From contig DLUN01000146.1 in assembly GCA_003444615.1 (NCBI GenBank), positions 6,569-11,622 on the forward strand: a stretch of 5,054 nucleotides of DNA, read 5' to 3'. The DNA is from Syntrophomonas sp. (GTDB lineage: Bacteria; Bacillota; Syntrophomonadia; Syntrophomonadales; Syntrophomonadaceae). Positions 1 to 5,030 of the stretch are shown here, one piece after another (within the stretch, counting starts at the first letter, position 1; every line of letters begins with the position of its first letter). The notes below the pieces were generated by a model that had not been told where the DNA came from, ran no database searches, and worked only from the letters and a program-made list of their open reading frames with translations. Made by a program: the position numbers and the translations under genes.

Positions 1-24
1 AAGTTAAAGTCCCCCTGTCTTCTA

Positions 25-792
25 TTAGCGTGCCATCAGAACAGTACTCAGGAAGGATTGGGTTCTTTCTTGCTGGGGATTTAGCAGCACCTCAGAAGCA
101 GTGCCTTGTTCCACGATCAGTCCTTCATCCATAAATATAACTCGGTTGGCTACTTCCCGCGCAAAACCTATCTCATGGGTCACTACGATCATGGTCATGT
201 GCTCCAGGGCCAGATCCCGCATAACCCTTAAAACTTCACCAGTCAGTTCCGGATCCAGAGCGGAAGTAGGCTCATCAAAACACATGATATCTGGGTTCAT
301 AGCCAATGCCCGGGCAATAGCCACTCGCTGCTGCTGTCCCCCCGATAGTTCGAAGGGGTAGTTGTTAGCTTTTTGGGCCAGTCCCACTTTGTCCAACAGG
401 TTACGGGCCGTCTCTTCCGCTTGGTCAGCAGATACCTGGTTTACCAGCATGGGGGCTATCATTAAGTTTTCCAAAACTGATTTATGAGGAAATAAATTAA
501 AATTCTGAAAAACCATGCCCATTTTACGGCGCAATCGGGTTATATCCTTTTCACTGCTGTATACTGCCCGCCCGTCTTTCTCGCTTTTCACCATGTATTC
601 ACCAGTGATGGTAATAGTGCCCCGGTCGATAGTCTCCAAACGGTTCAGGCAGCGCAAAAGGGTACTTTTCCCCGAACCAGATGGACCGATAATAGCAATT
701 ACTTCTCCCTTTTTAACCTCCAGGGACACTCCTTTGAGAACTTTCAGCTGACCAAAACTCTTGTAAATATCGTTAGCCTGCAGTACATACAT
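25..792 (-). CDS. Polar amino acid ABC transporter ATP-binding protein (GlnQ/HisP family)
   Basis: This 255-residue cytoplasmic ATPase would power amino acid import through the permease encoded just upstream. All ABC landmarks are visible: Walker [10 protein letters not shown] (about 36-44), Q-loop Q96 in [11 protein letters not shown], signature LSGGQQQR (149-156), Walker B MCFDEP followed by the D-loop SALD (about 170-180), and switch His206 in VVTHE. Length and motif spacing fit the GlnQ/HisP/ArtP subfamily; the linker around 66-86 resembles the HisP-type insertion. The frame is open 15 codons further up, but I chose the ATG at 792. It has AGGAG eight bases upstream (801-805), and the longer version would run into the permease gene. 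The gap to the permease stop is 11 nt and that stop overlaps this gene's RBS, so translation is probably coupled. It is the last gene of the operon. The exact substrate cannot be read from the ATPase. Confidence 0.95.
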   Translation of the reverse strand: MYVLQANDIYKSFGQLKVLKGVSLEVKKGEVIAIIGPSGSGKSTLLRCLNRLETIDRGTITITGEYMVKSEKDGRAVYSSEKDITRLRRKMGMVFQNFNLFPHKSVLENLMIAPMLVNQVSADQAEETARNLLDKVGLAQKANNYPFELSGGQQQRVAIARALAMNPDIMCFDEPTSALDPELTGEVLRVMRDLALEHMTMIVVTHEIGFAREVANRVIFMDEGLIVEQGTASEVLLNPQQERTQSFLSTVLMAR

Positions 793-803
793 ATATCTCT
801 CTC

Positions 804-1442
804 CTAGTGGTAGTAGTCCAGACGCGCTTCCACCCACTTGAAAAAGCGCTGTACAATGGCGGTCATCAATAAGTAAAATACTGCTGCTATCGCAAAGGGA
901 ACCAGGGTATCATCAGTAACGGCACGAATTCTGGCTACCCGGGAAAGCTCGCTTATGGCAATGATATATACCAGCGCCGTATCTTTAACCAAGTTAATAA
1001 CCTCATTACCTATGGGAGGCAGCACCCGCTTAAACACCTGAGGAAGTATTATCTGGGTCATGGTTTGACGACGACTTAAGCCCAGCACGTCAGCAGCTTC
1101 ATATTGACCCCGGTCGATAGATTGAATACCAGAACGAAATATCTCGGCCAAATAGGCAGCATAATTCAGAATAAAGGCCATATACACAGCTGTTTCCCTT
1201 TCTATGCGCACACCCACTGCCATTAAGCCAAAATACCAAAATAACAGCTGTAATAAAAGCGGAGTTCCGCGAAAAATCCAGACGTAGCATTCCATAAACC
1301 AGGCCAAAGGCTTAAACTTAGATAGCCGGGCTATACCTAAAATAACACCCAAAGGCAAGGACAAAAGGGTTACCGCAAAAATCTGCATGGTAACCAACCA
1401 GCCCAGGAACATCTGGGGCAGAATTGACACTACATAGTCCAT
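804..1442 (-). CDS. Polar amino acid ABC transporter permease (HisM/GlnP family)
   Basis: This 212-residue inner-membrane permease forms the translocation channel, probably as a homodimer because the operon has only one permease gene. Hydrophobic segments lie at about 12-37, 60-79, 84-101, 143-165 and 181-200, the usual five-helix pattern of the family. The N-terminal half has the family stretch [12 protein letters not shown] (about 55-66). The cytoplasmic EAA loop, which docks on the ATPase, is at 115-135 (EAADVLGLS, then IILPQ). It is followed by [11 protein letters not shown] (about 151-161), typical of His/Glu/Gln/cystine-type permeases. Two ATGs are possible. The one at 1448 directly abuts the purine-rich AAGGGG, whereas the one at 1442 lies six bases after it, so 1442 is preferred. 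The next gene follows after 11 nt. Substrate class is inferred from family and neighbours. Confidence 0.93.
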   Translation of the reverse strand: MDYVVSILPQMFLGWLVTMQIFAVTLLSLPLGVILGIARLSKFKPLAWFMECYVWIFRGTPLLLQLLFWYFGLMAVGVRIERETAVYMAFILNYAAYLAEIFRSGIQSIDRGQYEAADVLGLSRRQTMTQIILPQVFKRVLPPIGNEVINLVKDTALVYIIAISELSRVARIRAVTDDTLVPFAIAAVFYLLMTAIVQRFFKWVEARLDYYH

Positions 1443-1479
1443 ATGCATCCCCTTACTTGCATGAACAATTGCATATAAA

Positions 1480-1510
1480 GACAGGCTAACAGATTAACTG
1501 GTAGCCTGTC
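1480..1510 (-). terminator. Intercistronic hairpin, possible attenuator between receptor and permease genes
   Basis: In the 101-nt gap between the receptor stop and the permease start, a perfect 9-bp inverted repeat (1480-1488 with 1502-1510, GACAGGCTA/TAGCCTGTC) encloses a further 3-bp stem and a 5-nt loop. On the transcribed strand the hairpin is followed by a short weak U run (TTTATA). It could act as a partial terminator, or as a 3' stabiliser of the receptor mRNA, giving excess receptor over permease and ATPase. That arrangement is common in importer operons. The function is inference. Confidence 0.55.
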
Positions 1511-1543
1511 ATGCTAATTTTATCAAAAGTGCTGCGTTTATTT

Positions 1544-2371
1544 CTATTTCTTTGTTATGTCTTCTCCGAACCATTTTTTGGATATCTCGGCAGCAGTGCC
1601 GTCCGCCTTCATCTCATCAAGGGCTTTATCCAGTTCAGCTAGAAACGCCTTGTCAGTAAGCCTTAAGCCAACGCCAAATGCCTCTAAGCCAAAGTTTTCT
1701 TCCAGAACTCTATACTCACCTGGATGTTTGGAGATATAGTAGCGACCCACTACTTCGTCAACTACAACTGCTTCCAGACCACCGCCGGCCAAATCGCGCA
1801 GAGCCATATCATTGGTGTCAAATTCCCTTAAATCGTCTTTAATGGTTTCGTAGGTAGCAGCATCAGCCATTACCGCTTCAATGGCACTGCTGCCAGCCTG
1901 GATGCCTACTTCTTTACCGGCTAAATCAGCTTTAGTGTTAATAGTAGAATCAGGTCTGACTACAATAATCTGATGATCTTCGATATAGGGCTTGGTGAAC
2001 AGGAATTCCTGCTGGCGTTCTTCCGTAATAGTGAATCCGTTCCAAATCACATCGATGTTACCACTGTTCAGTTCTTCCCCTTTGGCATCCCAGGAAATAG
2101 GCTGGAACTTAACCTCCACACCGAGTCTGGAGGCAGCTTCTTTGGCCATATCAATGTCAAAACCAACTATTTCATTGTTTTCATCCCGGAAACCCATGGG
2201 CGGGAAAGCATCATCCAATCCCATGACAAAATAGCCTTTGTCCTGAATCTCCTGCCAAGAGGTATCAGTGTCGGCTGGATCGGGTGTTGCCCCGTTGTCA
2301 GCCTGGCCACAGCCAACAAACAGCCCCATAGCCAAGCATAATACCATTATCAGCGCCAAACGTCTCCTCAA
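1544..2371 (-). CDS. Amino acid ABC transporter substrate-binding lipoprotein (SBP family 3)
   Basis: This 275-residue extracytoplasmic receptor captures a polar amino acid for the ABC importer. The N-terminus is a lipoprotein signal: MRRR, a hydrophobic stretch, then LFVGC, with Cys21 the predicted lipidated residue and an Asp/Thr-rich linker after it. The mature part shows the family 3 signature GFDIDMAKEAASRL (70-83). It also has GFTITEER with Arg119, which in this family binds the ligand carboxylate, FTKPY (125-129), VGIQAGSS (155-162), and VVVDEVV with Asp205, the usual amino-group ligand. I chose a TTG start at 2371. It has AAGGGGG eight bases upstream and gives a normal signal peptide, whereas the ATG at 2413 sits in the promoter region and adds 14 unlikely residues. 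It is the first gene of a receptor-permease-ATPase operon. Ligand identity (for example glutamine, arginine or cystine) is not determinable here. Confidence 0.93.
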   Translation of the reverse strand: MRRRLALIMVLCLAMGLFVGCGQADNGATPDPADTDTSWQEIQDKGYFVMGLDDAFPPMGFRDENNEIVGFDIDMAKEAASRLGVEVKFQPISWDAKGEELNSGNIDVIWNGFTITEERQQEFLFTKPYIEDHQIIVVRPDSTINTKADLAGKEVGIQAGSSAIEAVMADAATYETIKDDLREFDTNDMALRDLAGGGLEAVVVDEVVGRYYISKHPGEYRVLEENFGLEAFGVGLRLTDKAFLAELDKALDEMKADGTAAEISKKWFGEDITKK

Positions 2372-2411
2372 TGTTTCATCCCCCTTAAGTATGGTTAAAG
2401 TCTCGACATCC

Positions 2412-2440
2412 ATTTTACTTTAGTATGGTAAATAAGTAAA
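2412..2440 (-). promoter_or_regulatory. Predicted sigma-A-type promoter of the amino acid importer operon
   Basis: On the minus strand a -35 hexamer TTTACT (2435-2440) and a -10 hexamer TAAAAT (2412-2417) are separated by 17 bp, about 40 bp upstream of the receptor's TTG start. An 11-bp near-identical direct repeat (2418-2428 CTTTAGTATGG and 2384-2394 CTTAAGTATGG) has one copy in the spacer and the other at the RBS. It might be an operator or chance. No T-box or other riboswitch hallmark was seen in the short leader. Confidence 0.55.
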
Positions 2441-2478
2441 GGGTTTTTATGAATGAAAACATTGCTGGTCGGCTTTAA

Positions 2479-2683
2479 CAGGAGTATTAGCCGGGCGAGC
2501 GACGTACGACGAACCGTTGCAACACACGGCGAAACTGAGGGCTGCGAAGGGTCGCTCAAAACAGAGTTTTACGCAGCGAGGACTGAGTGCATGGATGCCG
2601 AATTCTGAGCGGTCCGCTTCGCACCGAAGTAAGCCGATGTGTTGCAGGCGAGGAGTCTTGGAGCGAGCTGGCTAACACTCCTG
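2479..2683. repeat. Structured non-coding element bounded by a 14-bp imperfect inverted repeat
   Basis: The outer arms at 2479-2492 (CAGGAGTATTAGCC) and 2670-2683 are inverted copies with one mismatch. A second nested pair lies at 2518-2530 and 2633-2646 (TGCAACACA core, one bulge). Inside are local hairpins: 2552-2556 with 2575-2579 enclosing 2558-2562 with 2566-2570 (AAAAC-AGA-GTTTT), and CTTCG-CAC-CGAAG at 2617-2629. The stretch looks richer in G+C than its AT-rich flanks and has no convincing reading frame. This concentric pairing suggests either a small MITE-like repeat or a structured RNA. I do not recognise the family. Confidence 0.5.
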
Positions 2684-2704
2684 CAAAGCGTTAGCATCGA
2701 CATA

Positions 2705-2730
2705 GAGATTGCCACGCGCTCGCAATGACA
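2705..2730. repeat. Short REP-like palindrome
   Basis: ATTGC (2708-2712) pairs with GCAAT (2722-2726) around CACGCGCTC. The minus-strand reading, TGTCATTGCGAGCG followed by GTGGCAATCTC, resembles dispersed intergenic palindromes seen in many bacterial genomes, which often give spurious translations like VIASxxWQSL. The rest of the gap up to about 2815 holds a weak pairing (CGTTA 2781-2785 with TAACG 2800-2804) and nothing else that I can support. Confidence 0.45.
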
Positions 2731-2815
2731 CGTAGGGGAACACTTTCACAGCAATGCCACCTGAAGGTCAGGCCACGTGACGTTAGCCGATTTGGATGAT
2801 AACGGAGGCCAAAAG

Positions 2816-2845
2816 TTGACAAGCCCAGGATCCATCTTACATAAT
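2816..2845 (+). promoter_or_regulatory. Predicted sigma-A-type promoter of the small winged-helix gene
   Basis: A perfect -35 TTGACA (2816-2821) is followed after 18 bp by CATAAT (2840-2845), a five-of-six match to the -10 consensus. This lies about 35 bp upstream of the ATG at 2880. A second TTGACA at 2848-2853 has no -10 partner at a suitable distance. Confidence 0.6.
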
Positions 2846-2879
2846 TATTGACACATCGGACTTGAAAGGAGCAGTGCAG

Positions 2880-3056
2880 ATGGACAATGAAGCCAAAGTT
2901 ATGGCAGCTTTTAAGCAAGCAGGAAAACCTTTAAGCAGTAAGGAAGTTGCCGAATTATCGGGGTTAGAAAAAAAAGATGTGGATAAGATTATCAAGAAAC
3001 TAAAAGAGGCGGAAAAAATACACTCGCCCAAACGATGTTATTACGAACCTAAGTAG
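2880..3056 (+). CDS. Small winged-helix DNA-binding-like protein (58 aa)
   Basis: This tiny cytoplasmic protein consists almost entirely of one helix-turn-helix/winged-helix fold. An N-terminal helix (about 2-14, EAKVMAAFKQAG) is followed by PLSSKEVAELSGLEKKDVDKIIKKLKE, the HTH with the recognition helix at about 31-43, and then a short wing and tail ending KRCYYEPK. The tail's single Cys53 and aromatic pair look like a conserved signature of small HTH proteins of anaerobic Firmicutes, which I recall from family knowledge and cannot check. An upstream in-frame TTG at 2862 exists, but AAAGGAG (2865-2871) lies eight bases before the ATG at 2880, so that ATG is the start. It is the only plus-strand gene here, with its own promoter and no operon partner. 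Target genes are unknown; direct DNA binding is inferred from the fold. Confidence 0.85.
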   Translation: MDNEAKVMAAFKQAGKPLSSKEVAELSGLEKKDVDKIIKKLKEAEKIHSPKRCYYEPK

Positions 3057-3070
3057 AATATCAATACTAA

Positions 3071-3152
3071 AGGGTCAGGCCTTTAATAATTGCTTATTAG
3101 TGGTCAAGGGCTGACCAACGACTAATAAGTGAGTATTGTAAGTCCTGACCCT
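3071..3152. repeat. 82-bp nested palindrome, REP/MITE-like, between convergent genes
   Basis: The outer arms AGGGTCAGG (3071-3079) and CCTGACCCT (3144-3152) are perfect inverted copies. The inner arms CTTATTAGT (3093-3101) and ACTAATAAG (3121-3129) are also perfect, and GGTCA (3102-3106) pairs with TGACC (3112-3116) around a five-base loop. The whole folds into one long imperfect hairpin. It sits between the convergent ends of the winged-helix and YmaF genes. There is no U run, so a classical terminator is less likely than a non-autonomous REP-type element of the kind mobilised by IS200-like Y1 transposases. It could still stop transcription from both sides. A small adjacent palindrome GGAAC-C-GTTCC is at 3154-3164. 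Confidence 0.55.
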
Positions 3153-3174
3153 GGGAACCGTTCCTCCTGCGGCG

Positions 3175-3732
3175 CTATTCTACTTCGATAAAAGTATTCA
3201 CTCTGTCTCTATCCCCGTCTTCTTCTCTGTCTCCCCTGTCTTTTTTGTCGTCTCTGTCATCCCATTCATCTCTGTAATCATCGTAGTAATAATCATCCTC
3301 GTAGTCCTTATCTTCATGCCTGGGCCGGTGTTTATCATCGGAGATGGGATCTTCAATTAACATGGCAAAGATAAATTCGTGATCATGACCCGCATTAAAG
3401 GTAGTTTCACCACAGACGAAGTGCACATGTCTGCCTCCACCAACGGGTATAGCCGGACCGCTTTCCGCAGCTACTTCATGGTAGTGAGACAAAAAGAAGT
3501 CGCTGTTGACCAGCAGGGCATGGGTATGGCTTTTTCCTCTCTGTATAGCCTCACTGGACACTCCGGCAAAACGGTGATTATGGAGAATATCTCCAGCCAG
3601 CTGAGTGCTCCCTAAAAACTCATGAGTATGGGTTTGGGCCGGCGGCGGACAGGGACGGGGACGGGGCTTAGGATAAAAATGGGGTTGAGGTGCACATCCC
3701 CGCTTTTTGGACCTATGGTCGCGATAACCCAC
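3175..3732 (-). CDS. YmaF-family histidine-rich protein with acidic C-terminal tail
   Basis: The 185-residue product matches the YmaF family of Firmicutes, whose function is unknown to me. After a basic, Pro-rich leader (about 1-33) comes a core of six H-x-H pairs: His35/37, 51/53, 69/71, 83/85, 102/104 and 116/118. These are set in family-like phrases such as HEFLGSTQLAGD, HRFAGVSSEAI, SGPAIPVGGGRHVHFV and HDHEFIFAMLIEDP. The regular pairs suggest metal binding or a repeated beta structure; that is inference. Residues about 132-177 form a low-complexity Asp/Glu/Arg/Tyr tail. No signal peptide or membrane segment is seen. The start is GTG at 3732, with AAAGGAGG ten bases upstream (3743-3750). 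It has its own predicted promoter and lies downstream of the PAS gene on the same strand. Confidence 0.85.
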   Translation of the reverse strand: MGYRDHRSKKRGCAPQPHFYPKPRPRPCPPPAQTHTHEFLGSTQLAGDILHNHRFAGVSSEAIQRGKSHTHALLVNSDFFLSHYHEVAAESGPAIPVGGGRHVHFVCGETTFNAGHDHEFIFAMLIEDPISDDKHRPRHEDKDYEDDYYYDDYRDEWDDRDDKKDRGDREEDGDRDRVNTFIEVE

Positions 3733-3762
3733 TTTTATAATTCCTCCTTTGTAAAGCAGAAT

Positions 3763-3791
3763 ATACTACATAATATGGCAATTGATGCCAA
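3763..3791 (-). promoter_or_regulatory. Predicted promoter of the YmaF-family gene
   Basis: Minus-strand TTGGCA (3786-3791) and TAGTAT (3763-3768) are 17 bp apart, just upstream of the strong RBS. An imperfect inverted repeat (3788-3799 with 3814-3827, CCAAT...ATTGG ends) overlaps the -35. It may be an operator or a weak end for the PAS transcript, but it lacks a U run. Confidence 0.45.
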
Positions 3792-3832
3792 TGGTTCCTG
3801 TATAAACTGCTTAAAGGAAACAATTGGGGTTA

Positions 3833-4171
3833 TCAGCCGCGGACCTTTATGGGTATCTCATCACCCACCTCCACAATGAATTCAACGTACCCTCCCAACT
3901 GGCCATTATCATACCAGGGAGACTGATGTATCAGGTGCCGGGCTCCCCTTTTCTCCACTATATAGGTATTGGAACGGGGATTGACCAGCATATCCTTAAT
4001 CTGTGACCGAGCCGGCTCCGGATGACAATCCAACAGGCTACGTCCCAGCAAAGACCATCCTCCTTGGTCAGCAAAATACTTGGCTGAGCGCTCGTTCATT
4101 TCAACAATGACTCCATTTTTGTCGCATACGGTTAAGGCGACCTGCAGGCTTTTGCTCCAATTATGCATCAT
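3833..4171 (-). CDS. Stand-alone PAS-domain protein (112 aa)
   Basis: This short protein is one PAS domain with no output domain. The fold can be followed from VALTVCDKNGVIVEMNE (about 11-27, the first strands with the DxxG turn and Asn26), through the helical LLGRSLLDCHPEPARSQIKDML (about 41-62), to the last strands NTYIVEKRG, LIHQSPWYDNG and GGYVEFIVEV (about 68-102). The DCHP motif (48-51) recalls PAS domains in DUF438-type and related redox or ligand sensors, but no cofactor can be assigned. The start is the first of two adjacent ATGs, with GGAG eight bases upstream. It ends in a normal TGA. It lies 95 nt downstream of the peroxiredoxin, past a strong terminator, so it is either read-through dependent or has a promoter I cannot see. 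It probably acts by protein-protein interaction. Confidence 0.82.
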   Translation of the reverse strand: MMHNWSKSLQVALTVCDKNGVIVEMNERSAKYFADQGGWSLLGRSLLDCHPEPARSQIKDMLVNPRSNTYIVEKRGARHLIHQSPWYDNGQLGGYVEFIVEVGDEIPIKVRG

Positions 4172-4217
4172 TTTTTGGACTCCTTCTTTATTAGGATTAA
4201 GCTCTAAATTTTCCCAT

Positions 4218-4257
4218 AAAAAAGCTCTCCCGGTCTGATAATGTCCAGGAGAGCTTT
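4218..4257 (-). terminator. Rho-independent terminator of the peroxiredoxin gene
   Basis: On the minus strand AAAGCTCTCC pairs perfectly with GGAGAGCTTT (4248-4257 with 4221-4230), extended by three pairs including one G-U. An 11-nt loop and a six-base U run (4218-4223) complete it. It begins nine bases after the peroxiredoxin stop. Confidence 0.9.
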
Positions 4258-4266
4258 AGCGTCAAT

Positions 4267-4860
4267 TTATTCCTTAGGAGGTTGCCATATTTCCCATACT
4301 TTGCCCGCCAAAGCCATGGACGGCTTAAGAGTCGGATCGCCTGGTTCCCAACCAGAAGGTATAACTTCACCAGTGGCGCGAGTATGTTGAAAAGCCTTAA
4401 TCTGGCGCAGCAATTCATGAGGATTGCGGCCCACCGGGGGTGACAGTATTTCCGCAGCCTGTATGATTCCATCGGGATCAATTATAAACCTGCCGCGAAC
4501 ATCTACGCCAGATTTTTCATCATATACTCCATATAAGGTGCCGATTCTACCGCCCCGGTCGCATAACATGGGAAAAGGGATGCCCCCATCTACCATTTTG
4601 CTCAGTTCCGTCTCATTCCAGACCTTATGAGAGTGTACACTATCTACACTTATGGCCAATACTTCAACACCCAATTCCTCAAGCTTATCATAGCCCACGG
4701 CTATGTGTGAAAGCTCAGTGGGTCATACAAACGTGAAATCTCCGGGATAAAAGCAGACTACCACCCATTTGCCACGGTAGTCAGATAGATTGATTTTGGT
4801 GACTTTGCCGTTGTAAAACGCCTCCGCAGTGAAATCAGGCGCCTCTTTAGTCACTAGCAT
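4267..4860 (-). CDS. prxU: Selenocysteine-containing peroxiredoxin (AhpC/Prx1 family, PrxU type), with in-frame TGA as Sec46
   Basis: This thiol/selenol peroxidase reduces hydrogen peroxide and organic hydroperoxides in the cytoplasm. Read from the ATG at 4860 (AAGGGGG seven bases upstream), the frame gives 197 residues, the normal AhpC/Prx1 length, interrupted only by TGA at 4725-4723. That codon sits exactly where the family has its peroxidatic Cys: [16 protein letters not shown], so Pro39, Thr43 and residue 46 form PxxxTxxU. The expected active-site Arg is Arg124 in [15 protein letters not shown]-like hairpin follows the TGA at once, supporting Sec insertion over a nonsense mutation. A standard ORF caller would begin at GTG 4698 and lose the active site. 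The C-terminal resolving Cys is absent: [10 protein letters not shown] has Ile167 where EVCP is usual. Only Cys36 and Cys100 remain. It has its own -10 box and terminator, so it is probably monocistronic. Confidence 0.9.
4680..4717 (-). promoter_or_regulatory. Bacterial SECIS element (selenocysteine insertion hairpin)
   Basis: On the coding strand a perfect 7-bp upper stem CATAGCC/GGCTATG (4699-4705 with 4689-4695) is capped by a GUG loop (4696-4698). Below an asymmetric internal loop, AGCTT (4711-4715) pairs with AAGCT (4682-4686), extended by two G-U pairs. The apical G lies 25 nt after the UGA. This fits what is known of bacterial SECIS elements: a hairpin inside the coding region, a G at the start of a small loop, and roughly 16-37 nt from UGA to loop. 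SelB would bind it. Confidence 0.82.
4723..4725 (-). other. In-frame TGA decoded as selenocysteine (residue 46)
   Basis: The TGA replaces the catalytic TGT/TGC codon of the peroxiredoxin and is followed by C (UGAC), a weak termination context. TGA still ends the neighbouring PAS gene, so global reassignment of TGA is unlikely. Confidence 0.87.
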
Positions 4861-4887
4861 TAAAATACCCCCTTTTTCGACAATGCT

Positions 4888-4893
4888 ATTATA
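4888..4893 (-). promoter_or_regulatory. Predicted -10 box of the peroxiredoxin promoter
   Basis: A perfect TATAAT on the minus strand lies 27 bp upstream of the ATG. No good -35 is found at 16-18 bp, which suggests an activated or non-standard promoter. The upstream stretch to 5030 is AT-rich, includes the palindrome GGTATACC (4948-4955), and holds no gene I can support. Confidence 0.5.
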
Positions 4894-5030
4894 TCCATTT
4901 TACACCATTGGGAGTAACGAATGTTGAAAAAGCCCGTAGTTTGGGCAGGTATACCCATAAGGTATATTAAATATATCAATTATTCATGTTTTGAAAATCG
5001 CTAATGCCATACCGGCAAAAAATGACAGGC

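Noticed and set aside
1973..2341. 122-codon plus-strand frame antisense to the receptor gene
   Set aside because: It is a shadow of the well-supported substrate-binding lipoprotein, with no RBS or recognisable domain.
2372..2470. Riboswitch or T-box in the importer leader
   Set aside because: The leader between the promoter and the TTG is only about 40 nt, with no T-box or known aptamer motif.
2691..2918. 75-codon minus-strand reading frame across the winged-helix promoter
   Set aside because: It antisenses a real gene and its promoter. Its end (RVIASAWQSL-like) is the typical spurious translation of an intergenic palindromic repeat.
3788..3827. Terminator after the PAS gene
   Set aside because: There is an imperfect inverted repeat but no U run on the transcribed strand, and it overlaps the predicted YmaF-gene promoter.
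4197..4481. 94-codon minus-strand frame overlapping the peroxiredoxin 3' end
   Set aside because: It is out of frame with a recognised protein, runs through the terminator and has no family resemblance.
4723..4725. TGA in the peroxiredoxin as a pseudogene-making nonsense mutation
   Set aside because: The frame is otherwise intact on both sides, the TGA falls exactly on the catalytic residue, and a SECIS-like hairpin follows. A random mutation would rarely meet all three.
3833..4860. TGA recoded genome-wide (as Trp or Gly, genetic codes 4 or 25)
   Set aside because: The PAS gene ends sensibly at TGA, and Trp or Gly at the peroxidatic position would abolish activity.
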